A stretch of 64,000 nucleotides of DNA from Candidatus Melainabacteria bacterium (GTDB lineage Bacteria; Cyanobacteriota; Vampirovibrionia; Obscuribacterales; Obscuribacteraceae). The DNA is taken from assembly GCA_027451745.1 (NCBI GenBank), contig DAIDIP010000008.1, positions 1-64,000 of the forward strand, in the 5' to 3' direction. The translations under genes and the position numbers were made by a program. Shown piece after piece: positions 35,603 to 44,392 of this stretch. Within the stretch, counting starts at the first letter, position 1, and every line of letters starts with the position of its first letter. Under the pieces are notes generated by a model. It was not told the DNA's origin. It did not search any database and saw only the letters and a list, made by a program, of their open reading frames with translations.

Positions 35603-36333
35603 TGACATTAGCTACAGAAAACCCCCCTAAAAAGGCAACAATGCATCCATTACTAAAATCAGTTTCGGTTATTATTCCTGCTTATAATGATGAATCAACA
35701 GTTGGCAAATTAATAGGTGATTGCGCTGCTTTACTGAACGATATTTGTCCTGATTACGAAATAGTAGTCACTAATGACGGCAGCAAAGATAATACATTGC
35801 AAGTTCTTGAAGAATACGCCAATAAAGATAGCCATATTCGTATAATCAATCACGAAACAAACAAAGGCTTTGGCTTTACCATTAAAGAGCTTTATTATGC
35901 TGCTCAAAAGGATGTTGTTTTATCTCTTCCTGGTGATTATCAATATTCACCAAAAGAATTGCTGAAAATGGCTGAAGGGCTAAACAAACATGACTTTATT
36001 ATTGGTCTGCGTGTGCATCGCAATGACCCCTGGCGTCGTAAGTTTCAATCAGCTGTTTATAATCTCATGCTGCGTCTTACGTATGGACACAAGCATAAAG
36101 ACGTAAATTCTATAAAATTATTCAGACGCAAAATTCTCAATGACATTCAATTACAGTCAACCACCGCTTTTGTAGATGCTGAGTTTTGCATACGAGCGGA
36201 AAAAGCTGGCTATAAAGTTATAGAAATACCTATTGATCATTTACCTAGATTGTCTCAAGGTGCTTCTGGCGGCAAAATATCGGTTATTGCTCAAACTTTC
36301 GGCGACTTGCTTAATATGAAGTCAACATTTTAA
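35602..36333 (+). CDS. family 2 glycosyltransferase
   Basis: A 243-residue GT-A fold transferase. SVIIPAYNDESTVGKLI opens the nucleotide-binding domain, VVTNDGSKDNTLQVLEEYA carries the first Asp, LSLPGDYQYSP is the DxD-like position (G-D), and VDAEFCIRAEKAGYKV is the ED-type acceptor region. No membrane segments follow, so it resembles a soluble DPM1/polyprenyl-phosphate type enzyme. The start overlaps the DegT gene (TAATG), which implies coupled expression for surface-glycan synthesis. Confidence 0.88.
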   Translation: MTLATENPPKKATMHPLLKSVSVIIPAYNDESTVGKLIGDCAALLNDICPDYEIVVTNDGSKDNTLQVLEEYANKDSHIRIINHETNKGFGFTIKELYYAAQKDVVLSLPGDYQYSPKELLKMAEGLNKHDFIIGLRVHRNDPWRRKFQSAVYNLMLRLTYGHKHKDVNSIKLFRRKILNDIQLQSTTAFVDAEFCIRAEKAGYKVIEIPIDHLPRLSQGASGGKISVIAQTFGDLLNMKSTF

Positions 36334-36340
36334 ACAAGTC

Positions 36341-37849
36341 ATGGATACAGACTTTTTAATATGCATAGGTGTTAACACCGGCAATTCTTTGGATGCAGCT
36401 GATGTTGTCTTAACAAAGTTTGGCAGTGATGCCTCTATTGTTGATTTAAATGCTCTGAGTGTGCCTATGCCTGAGAGTCTTGCTAATAAACTTCGCCTTT
36501 TTAGAAGTGTCGTCGTCGACTCTCTTGGAAATATGGATACGTCCTGCCAGCGTTACGAGCAGCGCGCAATTGAGACAAATCTCTCCAGAACCTCAGTAGA
36601 TGAACTTATCGTTGATTATACTTTATATGTATCTGATGCAATAAAAGAATTGATAGAACAAACAAAAGACAAAAATGGAAACAAGTATAAAATAGACCTG
36701 ATCGGATTTCATGGACAGACATGTGCTCACCAACCGCCTTCGATTGCCGGAAAAATAGAAGCAGCATACACGCTTCAAATAGGTAATGGGCAATTACTAG
36801 CTAATGAAACAGGAATTCCAGTTGTTTTTGATTTTCGCTCAGATGATCTTATGAATGGGGGTGAAGCAGCCCCATTGGCCCCAGTTCATCATGAACATCT
36901 TGCCCAGCATTTAAAAGCAAGCGGTAAATTTCCAATTGCCTTCTGTAACGCTGGCAATACCGGCAATATTAGTATCATAACGGAACATTCTAATAAGGAA
37001 ATTATCTTATTAGGTTGGGACGTTGGTCCATTCAATGATTATCCCGATAAGCTAATGCAGTGGGAACGTGCTCAATCTTGCGATTTTGAAGGGAAAATTG
37101 GTTCTCAGGGACAAGTAAACGAAAATCTTTTAAGATTACTCTTCGATAAAGGCGCTGTCACCGTCAATGGTGCTAATTACTTTCTTCAGTCTCCGCCAAA
37201 ATCATCGGATCCTCAATGGTATCGTCTGCTACCTGAATTACTAGGCAAAGCTTGTGTTGGTAATAGCCCTCTCTCCTTTGAAGACAGATTACGAACCGCA
37301 GAATATTTCGCTGCCTACGTCTATTTCTATTCATTGAAATGGATTGCAGATGACGTACTAATGCCAACATGTTTTGCTCTTTGTGGTGGCGGTTGGAACA
37401 ATCCCGTTTCTCGCAATCATTTTGAAAAACTATTGCATGGTCAATTTGACCAGTATCCTGTTCTGCCAGAGCACATAGATATATTTACTAACATCGTTGA
37501 GCGTCTATGTAGCACAGGACGCAAACCGGAAATTGCCATGTCCGATGAATTTGGTTTTAGTGGCCAATACATGGAAGCAAGACTCTTTGCAGATGCAGCA
37601 GCATGTCGCATCAAAGGAGAGCCTTTCAGCCGTCCAGAAACAACCGGTTGTTTGACTCCAACAGTACTTGGAATTATTCGTTTTCCACATTCAAAGCCCG
37701 CATTAATGCCTAACAATTTGAAACGATGGTTCTCCAAATATCATAGTGAAGATCTTACTTTAGATAAACCTCAAATATTTGATGAGCGTTGGAGCAGAGC
37801 AGCCCACGGTTGGAATGATCGTTGCAAGCTTGCGGTTAAGATAAAATAG
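36341..37849 (+). CDS. divergent anhydro-N-acetylmuramic acid kinase-like protein (AnmK family)
   Basis: AnmK phosphorylates anhydroMurNAc during cell-wall recycling. This 502-residue protein keeps the family frame: GFHGQTCAHQPPS, LQIGNGQLLANETGIPVVFD, FRSDDLMNGGEAAPLAPVHH, GNTGNISII, and GWDVGPFNDYPDKL with the catalytic-Asp region. The N-terminal signature (usually MSGTSxDGxD) reads GVNTGNSLDAAD. It is over 100 residues longer than typical AnmK (about 370). Together with its place after epimerase, DegT and GT2 genes, this suggests a different sugar substrate. Its 3' end overlaps hemL by 14 bases (convergent). Confidence 0.75.
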   Translation: MDTDFLICIGVNTGNSLDAADVVLTKFGSDASIVDLNALSVPMPESLANKLRLFRSVVVDSLGNMDTSCQRYEQRAIETNLSRTSVDELIVDYTLYVSDAIKELIEQTKDKNGNKYKIDLIGFHGQTCAHQPPSIAGKIEAAYTLQIGNGQLLANETGIPVVFDFRSDDLMNGGEAAPLAPVHHEHLAQHLKASGKFPIAFCNAGNTGNISIITEHSNKEIILLGWDVGPFNDYPDKLMQWERAQSCDFEGKIGSQGQVNENLLRLLFDKGAVTVNGANYFLQSPPKSSDPQWYRLLPELLGKACVGNSPLSFEDRLRTAEYFAAYVYFYSLKWIADDVLMPTCFALCGGGWNNPVSRNHFEKLLHGQFDQYPVLPEHIDIFTNIVERLCSTGRKPEIAMSDEFGFSGQYMEARLFADAAACRIKGEPFSRPETTGCLTPTVLGIIRFPHSKPALMPNNLKRWFSKYHSEDLTLDKPQIFDERWSRAAHGWNDRCKLAVKIK

Positions 37850-39131
37850 ATTTTCTAAATCCTTCCACACACACTTCTACAGAATAATCTATTTCTTCTT
37901 CTGTATGAGCTGCAGAAATAAAGGCAGCATCAATTGATGATGGCGGTAAATAAATTCCTCTTTCAAGAATGTAGTGAAAGAATTCAGCAAATTGCTTGCT
38001 GTTAATAGTCAGCGAGTCTTGATAATTGCGTACCGGCTTTTCAGCAAAAAGAATAGCGAACATTGAACCTGCACGTTGCAATTGCACTGGCATATGCAAT
38101 TTATCAATTTCTTTTTGCATGCCATCAAAAAATCTTTTACTCACCTTCTCTAAGCGTACAAAAACTTCTGGATTAGATAATAATTTCATTGTTTCAATTC
38201 CACCAGCCATAGTGACCGGGTTGCCAGAAAAAGTACCAGCTTGGTAAACTTTTCCGTATGGCAGTAATTCGCTCATTATTTTTTTCGGTCCACCATAGGC
38301 TCCTACCGCCATACCGCCAGCTAAGGCCTTACCATAACAAACCAGATCAGGTATTACCCCATACACTTCTTGTGCACCAGCAAAAGCAATTCTAAAACCT
38401 GTTAGCACTTCATCAAAAATAAGCAAAGCACCATAAGTAGTGCACAATTCTCTTACACCTTTTAAATAGCCCGGCTCGGGCAGTATAACCCCCATAGATC
38501 CAGCCACTGGTTCTATAAGAACAGCAGCAATTTCATCTTTGTTTTCAGCCAAACATTTTTCTAAAGCGTCGAGATTATTATAATCAACCAATAAGGTGCC
38601 TTCAGCACTTCCTGCAGTTATACCAGCACTTGCTGGCGGTATTCTGGATGCTAAAACTGAATCACTATGCCCATGATAACTGCCATGGAAAATGATAATT
38701 TTGTCCTTATCTGTTACTCCTCGAGCAAGCCGAATAGCGCTCATTACTGCTTCAGTACCCGAATTGACAAAACGTATTTGCTCGATACAAGGAATATTTT
38801 CGACTAATAATTCAGCAAATTGGATTTCCAATTCATGAGGAGCACCAAAAACCGGTCCACGAGCCACTGCTTCCTGACAAGCTTTTGTTATTTGAGGGTG
38901 ACAATATCCTAAAATTGCCGGTCCCCAGGCGCCTAAATAATCTATATAAGTATTGCCGTCAATATCAAATATTTTTGATCCCTGAGCATGCGAGAAAAAA
39001 ATGGTATGCCCGCCTACTTCAATAAATGAACGAAACGAACTGTTTACACCACCGGGCGTAAGTTCTTCGAGTCTTTGGGCGCATTTAGCTGAACGAATAG
39101 CAGGTTTTGTTATAGATTTTATAGTACTCAC
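37836..39131 (-). CDS. hemL: glutamate-1-semialdehyde 2,1-aminomutase
   Basis: A PLP enzyme of the C5 heme pathway that makes 5-aminolevulinate from glutamate-1-semialdehyde. Motifs: LTPGGVNSSFRSF, GTEAVMSAIRLARG, FHGSYHGHSD, LIFDEVLTGFR and the PLP lysine in CYGKALAGGMAVGAYGG. I place the start at GTG 39131, which has AGGAG seven bases upstream. A TTG-started frame to 39164 would overlap the M23 gene. It is the last gene of a six-gene minus-strand run. The C5 route fits Cyanobacteria-related bacteria but is widespread. Confidence 0.93.
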   Translation of the reverse strand: MSTIKSITKPAIRSAKCAQRLEELTPGGVNSSFRSFIEVGGHTIFFSHAQGSKIFDIDGNTYIDYLGAWGPAILGYCHPQITKACQEAVARGPVFGAPHELEIQFAELLVENIPCIEQIRFVNSGTEAVMSAIRLARGVTDKDKIIIFHGSYHGHSDSVLASRIPPASAGITAGSAEGTLLVDYNNLDALEKCLAENKDEIAAVLIEPVAGSMGVILPEPGYLKGVRELCTTYGALLIFDEVLTGFRIAFAGAQEVYGVIPDLVCYGKALAGGMAVGAYGGPKKIMSELLPYGKVYQAGTFSGNPVTMAGGIETMKLLSNPEVFVRLEKVSKRFFDGMQKEIDKLHMPVQLQRAGSMFAILFAEKPVRNYQDSLTINSKQFAEFFHYILERGIYLPPSSIDAAFISAAHTEEEIDYSVEVCVEGFRKSILS

Positions 39132-39144
39132 TTTAGTCTCCTGA

Positions 39145-40821
39145 TTATTTTTTGCCCGAAGCAAAAATATCTTCGAACAAAGACATTGTCTCTGGAGGCG
39201 TCAGTCCGTACCCTAGATATTTTCCATCAAGCCATGTTTCAAAATGCAAATGAGGATAGCGTGCTCGTCCTGGTAAATTCTCACCCGTACCGGACACGCC
39301 AACATTGCCAATATAATCGCCTTGCCGTACATTCATACCCACATGCAAATTGTGGTTTGCTTTATCTAAATGGGCATATTTTGTTAGTAAGCCATTTCCG
39401 CTGTCAATCCAAACCTGGCACCCACGCAACAAGTCTTCGTTTTTAGGGGAAGTTTGATGAGCCATAAAACATTCTCTAATCACTCGATTGTAAGTGGCAC
39501 AATTCATATCTCTATAGTTTAAATCTGCTCTCACCACTTCCCCAGCACATGCTGCTCGAACAGGTGTGCCGGTTGTAACATGTACTTTTGCGCCAGGTTG
39601 ATGGAACATATCCAAACCAGCATGAACACCAAAACGATAAAGCCTACGAGCACCAGGGTATACACCTGCATGTCCTGGTAAAACTTGTCCTGCTATGGGC
39701 AAAATCAATTTTTGCAAACGGGGATCCGAATTGCGTGGGTTTGCTTTAGCTGCAATTGTTTCTTCCATCTTATTCCATTTATAAACAAGATGATCGCCGT
39801 CAATAATCCAAAAGCCATCCCCAGCCTTTATCATTCCTCTTAAATTAGATGTTGCCGGAAAGATAAATGAACTGCTCTGAGAACCGGATATTCTAACAAC
39901 CCGATTATTTTCTCTTTCCACTACATAGACTTCACCATCACCACTAACATACAGTCTTGTTGGTTTAAGCTTTGTTGGGCGTTTATATGATATCTGTCCT
40001 AATGCATAACAACGAACACTGCCGTGATGTTTTGCATCATGATTAATATTGTATTTTATCAAAAGCCCGCTTTTGCGTAAAACAAATATTTGATCTTTTG
40101 CATTGGCAATCGCAATTCCATCTGTCAAATTGGTATCGCCTGCTTTCAATTTCCAAGACAAAACACCTGCAGTTAACGGTTGCAAATTTTGAGTGTTGGC
40201 CGATTGCAGCCAAATCTGATTACGCTCAGGATCTAATAATAAAAGATTATTATCCGCTTCACAAAGTGAAATGTACTCGGGATCTGGTGGCCCCAATTTG
40301 CTGCCATTTGCTCTCAATACACTCCAACGCTTCTCAGTTGATGCGGTAAGAGAATATTCAAATAAATCTCCTGATTTATCTAAAACAGCAATAACCTGTC
40401 TTTGAGGTAAATAAACAAAATCATTTGCTTCCTGCCAAGATACGCGTAATTCGTTATTAGCCGGTGCCTTAATTTGTCTGAGAATAAGAATATCCTCTCC
40501 TTGAACAGGTGTTTTTGCACCCAAACACCACCACAAACACTGAGGACCAAGAAAATAGAGATCATTTCCGGCTCTTATTACTGAACTAGCAAAAACAGAT
40601 TGTCCGCCTTCGTCTTGCAGTTTATATACAGAATGATTATTCGTAGTTTTCTGAACTGCTTCTTGTGGCTTTGCAGCACTCGCCTCAAAAGCAAAGGCTG
40701 ACCAACCATTATCAGCTAAACTTTTTACGTTCAAAGAAACAAATAGGGCTGCGAAAAAACATAACCCTTTGAATAAAACAATTGCCCAACTACCCATCTT
40801 TTCCCTTGTGCCAAAAGACAT
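39145..40821 (-). CDS. secreted M23-family peptidase with propeller-like N-terminal region
   Basis: A 558-residue envelope protein. A signal or anchor segment (AIVLFKGLCFFAALFVSLNV) is followed by about 330 residues rich in short beta-strand repeats with DGIAIANAKDQIFVLRKSGL-like text, suggesting a beta-propeller. The C-terminal LytM/M23 zinc domain (about 385-545) has RFGVHAGLDMF (HxxxD) and HLHFETW, with YAHLDK and GNVGVSGTGEN between. The Zn ligands are present, so it can be an active peptidoglycan endopeptidase. A long insertion (YRDMNCATYNRVIREC) is unusual. Its start overlaps the IMS-domain gene stop by one base. Confidence 0.85.
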   Translation of the reverse strand: MSFGTREKMGSWAIVLFKGLCFFAALFVSLNVKSLADNGWSAFAFEASAAKPQEAVQKTTNNHSVYKLQDEGGQSVFASSVIRAGNDLYFLGPQCLWWCLGAKTPVQGEDILILRQIKAPANNELRVSWQEANDFVYLPQRQVIAVLDKSGDLFEYSLTASTEKRWSVLRANGSKLGPPDPEYISLCEADNNLLLLDPERNQIWLQSANTQNLQPLTAGVLSWKLKAGDTNLTDGIAIANAKDQIFVLRKSGLLIKYNINHDAKHHGSVRCYALGQISYKRPTKLKPTRLYVSGDGEVYVVERENNRVVRISGSQSSSFIFPATSNLRGMIKAGDGFWIIDGDHLVYKWNKMEETIAAKANPRNSDPRLQKLILPIAGQVLPGHAGVYPGARRLYRFGVHAGLDMFHQPGAKVHVTTGTPVRAACAGEVVRADLNYRDMNCATYNRVIRECFMAHQTSPKNEDLLRGCQVWIDSGNGLLTKYAHLDKANHNLHVGMNVRQGDYIGNVGVSGTGENLPGRARYPHLHFETWLDGKYLGYGLTPPETMSLFEDIFASGKK

Positions 40822-42185
40822 TATTTAATGCGATTTTTAGCCGTTGTTTTAGGAGTTTTATCGGCGCTCGATTTCTCAGCAGATGTTTTAACTAATGCTG
40901 AATCTATAATTAACCAGTGCTCACCGATCTTTTCAATTGTGTAATTAACTTTATAGATGTCATCACTTTCTTTGCCTATTTGCCCTGAAGTTTCGTTCAT
41001 ATACTTTGTTTTTTCTTTCACTTCAGCGAAAACAACAAATTTCTTTCCTGGTGTTAGCGCAGTTACTTTCTCAATCTTTGCCCCACCCGGGGTCATATCA
41101 TAATATTTGTGATTAGCAACTAACCACTTAATAGCATCAGATTGTCTAATGAGAGCCTTACCAGCCAATGCTTGCCCAAGTATTTTGACATCACGCTCTT
41201 TGACTGCAGTTTTTTTCAAACGTTGCCAATTTTGAATCACGTCTTGAAAATCCTTCTTTTGTTGCTCAGCAGGACTCAATGTTTTATTTGCCGCTTTATT
41301 TATTTCTTTTTCTGCATGTGCAGTTTCATCAGCATTCTCTACAGGTTCTCCTAAGCTAGCTTGGGTATTCTGTTCTGTTACCTGAGAGCCTCTAACTACT
41401 TCTACCTTATTTGTACTGGGTGCAGAAGTAGATTTATTCTTTTCTACTTGGAACCATTGTTTTCCGCTCGGATTTGCTTTTGCTACAACAGGAGCAGCCT
41501 TACTTGCTTCCTCACTAGGAGGTACAGTTGTTATTTCTATATTCTCTTCTTTTGTTGTTTCTTCAGAGGCTTTACTCTCTTTAGCAGTCTCAGAATTGAC
41601 CACGTTTGGATTACTGGTTAATTCATTGCCAGCATTATCAGAAGGCATATCTTTATTTGCAACAACAATTCTGTATTGTGAATTTTCTGTACCCTCATTA
41701 ATACCTAAATTTTGTAGTGATACCACTAATGGTGCAATAGTTGCTTGCACAGGATTATAATTGTTACCAGTAAGCAATTTATTGTTTTTGCTTACTTCTG
41801 TATTTACAGTGTGAATTTGTCCTGGCTTCACGCCTAGACTTTCTAGCAGAAAGTCTACTGCCATTTGTAAGTTGAGCATTGATTGGGCTTCATTTGAACC
41901 ACCATGAAGCTCCAATTGGCAAGTATTTATACGCTTGCCAAGTGTTGAATATGTTAGTTGATTTCCGGCTGGATCCACAAAGTGATTATCATTAGCTTTG
42001 CTTTGAAATGGACCAACGCCTGGCCAAACACTCGCCTTAACAAAATCGCTCTCTAGGAAAGTATTTATCAAGCCAATTTCTTCGCAATTGCCATTATCAG
42101 CACTATTCATCTGTATAGCCAAAGCAGCATTATTAATAGCAAGCGCAGACAGGGTAATAACAAGAGCTCTTTTTAAATACAACAT
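40821..42185 (-). CDS. secreted protein with C-terminal IMS (ARC6/CDP1-like) domain
   Basis: Start ATG 42185 (AAAGG upstream) with a signal peptide (LYLKRALVITLSALAINNAALA). Residues about 25-165 form an unidentified domain. A low-complexity Glu/Lys/Ser/Thr linker (about 180-300) follows. The C-terminal 120 residues match the IMS domain (DUF4101): DVIQNWQRLKKTAVKERDVK, LAGKALIRQSDAIKWL, VFAEVKEKTKYMNETSGQIG and VNYTIEKIGEHWLIID. This domain is typical of cyanobacterial Ftn2/ZipN and plastid ARC6 division proteins and some cyanobacterial envelope proteins. The coupled M23 peptidase suggests a cell-wall or division role. Confidence 0.7.
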   Translation of the reverse strand: MLYLKRALVITLSALAINNAALAIQMNSADNGNCEEIGLINTFLESDFVKASVWPGVGPFQSKANDNHFVDPAGNQLTYSTLGKRINTCQLELHGGSNEAQSMLNLQMAVDFLLESLGVKPGQIHTVNTEVSKNNKLLTGNNYNPVQATIAPLVVSLQNLGINEGTENSQYRIVVANKDMPSDNAGNELTSNPNVVNSETAKESKASEETTKEENIEITTVPPSEEASKAAPVVAKANPSGKQWFQVEKNKSTSAPSTNKVEVVRGSQVTEQNTQASLGEPVENADETAHAEKEINKAANKTLSPAEQQKKDFQDVIQNWQRLKKTAVKERDVKILGQALAGKALIRQSDAIKWLVANHKYYDMTPGGAKIEKVTALTPGKKFVVFAEVKEKTKYMNETSGQIGKESDDIYKVNYTIEKIGEHWLIIDSALVKTSAEKSSADKTPKTTAKNRIK

Positions 42186-42269
42186 GCGTATAAAACCTTT
42201 ATTCAATAGTTTAAAGACTTAAGTTATGAACTTAGCATATTCCTCGGCTAAAACACCATATTCTATCTA

Positions 42270-42902
42270 TTATTGTCCCAAAACCTGTACACCGACATCT
42301 CTTAGCATTTTTACTATTTTGGGCATCGGCAAACCAATAACATTTGTATAACAACCGTCAATTTTTGCCACCAAACATCCACCAACGCCTTGTAAGGCAT
42401 ATGCACCAGCTTTGTCCATAGGCTCCCCAGTATTAATATACGCATCAATTTCTGCATCATCATATTTACGAAAACTGACTAAAGAATTTTCACTTTCTGT
42501 AAGACAATGCATTTTATTTTCAATAAAGTTATAAAGCAATATTGCTATCCCGGTACATACTTGATGAGTTTTCCCACAAAGAGATTGCAACATAGCCTTA
42601 GCCTCAGCTGCAGAATTAGGCTTTCCATAAAGTTTATTATCAAGCATCACTATAGTATCGGCAGCAATAATTATTACCTCCTGGGCAGAGTTATTACCGT
42701 TTTGGCGCAGCCCTTTGCCTACTGCAAAAGCTTTTTGTCTTGCCAGTTCAGTAGCTATTTGCGCAGCGCTGGAATTTTGCCTGATAAATTCAGGCAACGT
42801 TTCATCTATGTTACTAACTATAATGTCGTACTCAAACCCTAATAGATCTAATAGTTGCTTGCGTCTGGGAGATTGGGAAGCAAGGATAATTCTTTTTTGC
42901 AT
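42270..42902 (-). CDS. maf: Maf-like nucleoside triphosphate pyrophosphatase
   Basis: A Maf/YhdE-family house-cleaning enzyme that hydrolyses non-canonical or modified dNTP/UTP/CTP. Motifs: LASQSPRRKQLLDLLGF at the N-terminus, SNIDETLPE, IIAADTIVMLDNKLYGKP and GEPMDKAGAYALQGVGG. Length 210 is normal. The start directly abuts the FHA gene's stop. It stands within the PP2C-FHA-Maf-IMS-M23-HemL run. Confidence 0.94.
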   Translation of the reverse strand: MQKRIILASQSPRRKQLLDLLGFEYDIIVSNIDETLPEFIRQNSSAAQIATELARQKAFAVGKGLRQNGNNSAQEVIIIAADTIVMLDNKLYGKPNSAAEAKAMLQSLCGKTHQVCTGIAILLYNFIENKMHCLTESENSLVSFRKYDDAEIDAYINTGEPMDKAGAYALQGVGGCLVAKIDGCYTNVIGLPMPKIVKMLRDVGVQVLGQ

Positions 42903-43385
42903 CTATTCAACAACAAATATAAGTTCAGTTTTGCCAAATGTAATTCTATCGCCCGCCGTCAATTGCATACGAATAGTAATAGGACGACCGTTAAGTAAAG
43001 TACCATTCGTAGAGCCAATATCTTCAAGCCAGAATTTACCTTTATTTTGCAAAACCCATGCATGGTATCGAGAAATATAATGATCGGCTGGCAATGAAAT
43101 ATTATTACTGCGGTCGCGTCCTATTTTACTTACAGCTGGTGACAGCTGAAAACGCTCCTTAGTAGTTTTATTGAATAAAAAAGCTGGACTGATGGCTTTT
43201 TTCCCACTATTTGCTACTTGAAATTCGCTTGCAGCTGATACAGATTTATTTCTATGACTGTCTAAGTCCACTATTGCAGCTGATTGTTTTTCTACTTTAA
43301 AAGCGTCACAAGAAGGACACTGTCCATTGCTGGTCAGTGGTGTATTACAAACTAAACAGTGTTCGTCAATACTATAAGCTGCCAT
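42903..43385 (-). CDS. FHA-domain protein with N-terminal zinc ribbon
   Basis: A 160-residue phosphothreonine-binding protein. The N-terminus has a CxxC...CxxC zinc ribbon (CLVC at residues 10-13, CPSC at 23-26). After a Ser-rich linker the FHA domain (about 70-160) shows SKIGRDRSNNISLP, ISRYHAWVL and DIGSTNGTLLNG, with the conserved Gly-Arg, Ser and Asn phospho-binding residues. PP2C lies 6 bases upstream and Maf directly downstream. It probably binds proteins phosphorylated by a Hanks-type kinase such as the one at 10.4 kb. Confidence 0.9.
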   Translation of the reverse strand: MAAYSIDEHCLVCNTPLTSNGQCPSCDAFKVEKQSAAIVDLDSHRNKSVSAASEFQVANSGKKAISPAFLFNKTTKERFQLSPAVSKIGRDRSNNISLPADHYISRYHAWVLQNKGKFWLEDIGSTNGTLLNGRPITIRMQLTAGDRITFGKTELIFVVE

Positions 43386-43391
43386 TGCTTA

Positions 43392-44150
43392 TCATTTAGT
43401 GCCGTTATCTGACTCCAGATAATGAATAGCTACTACTGTAACATTATCAGGCGCTCCGCCGTCTATAGTTTGTTTGACTAATTCATCACAAACGCTGTCC
43501 GGCTCGTCTTTCTTTGTCACCACATCACATATTTGATCGTCCAATAAAACTGTTGGTAAACCGTCAGAACATAAAACAATCCAGTCTTTTGGCTCTAATT
43601 CAACCGGAATTTGATCAATTTCGACTTTTTCTTCATGTCCCAAGCATCTGGTAATTAAGTTTTTGTAAGGATTTGTTCTGGCTTGAGCTTCTGTCAAGCG
43701 CCCAGCTCTCACCATTTCATGTACAACCGAATGATCATTAGTCAATAGGACTGACTTGCCTTCTCGCATCAAATAAGCGCGTGAATCGCCTACATGAGCT
43801 ATTTGCAACACATTATTATCTGCTTGTATAGCAGCAACTATAGTGGTACCCATCCCTTTGAGAGCAACATTAGACTCTCTTTCTTCAAAAATAGCTTTAT
43901 TAGCCTTGCCAACTGCATTGATAAGCCATTTACACATTCCTTCTGGATCGTCTTGTGGACCAGGATTTGCTTTCCATTCGTTCTCAATTGTATCCACAGC
44001 AATCTTGCTAGCCTTCGCCCCGCCAGCTGCACCGCCCATACCGTCTGCTACTACAAATAACCGGTTATCAGGACTTACATAGTAATTGTCTTCATTGCGC
44101 TGCCGCTGACAACCCGCGTCTGTTTTTGCAGCCACGTGCCACGTCAGCAT
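43392..44150 (-). CDS. PP2C-type serine/threonine phosphatase
   Basis: A metal-dependent PPM phosphatase (about 252 residues). Motifs in order: GCQRQRNEDNYY, FVVADGMGGAAGG (metal Asp), MGTTIVAAI, VGDSRAYLMREG, LTNDHSVV, LVLCSDGL-like IVLCSDGLPTVL and GAPDNVTVVAI with the last metal Asp. ATG 44150 has GGAG eight bases upstream; the frame can be extended to a GTG at 44210 that has no ribosome site. It heads the minus-strand run with the FHA gene, and such pairs usually reverse Hanks-kinase signals. Confidence 0.93.
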   Translation of the reverse strand: MLTWHVAAKTDAGCQRQRNEDNYYVSPDNRLFVVADGMGGAAGGAKASKIAVDTIENEWKANPGPQDDPEGMCKWLINAVGKANKAIFEERESNVALKGMGTTIVAAIQADNNVLQIAHVGDSRAYLMREGKSVLLTNDHSVVHEMVRAGRLTEAQARTNPYKNLITRCLGHEEKVEIDQIPVELEPKDWIVLCSDGLPTVLLDDQICDVVTKKDEPDSVCDELVKQTIDGGAPDNVTVVAIHYLESDNGTK

Positions 44151-44392
44151 CGTCTTTTCTCCGTTGCCATTATTATCATTGATAGTCAATTTATTCGAAT
44201 TCGGTACCACAAGAATGTTTGGAGGAGATTAAGAGTGAAATAACAGTCTGCATCAACCGCCATACTAATATTGCCCTAATTAGACCATTTCCAATCAGGA
44301 AATGCTTGGGCTCAGCCCAGAATTTTGCACTCTCTTATAAGATCTTCAATTTTACTTTCAAAACTACAGGCTAAATCCAATTAAATTATATC

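Noticed and set aside
42507-43080. Plus-strand frames opposite maf and the FHA gene
   Set aside because: Shadows of well-supported minus-strand genes; no recognisable motifs.
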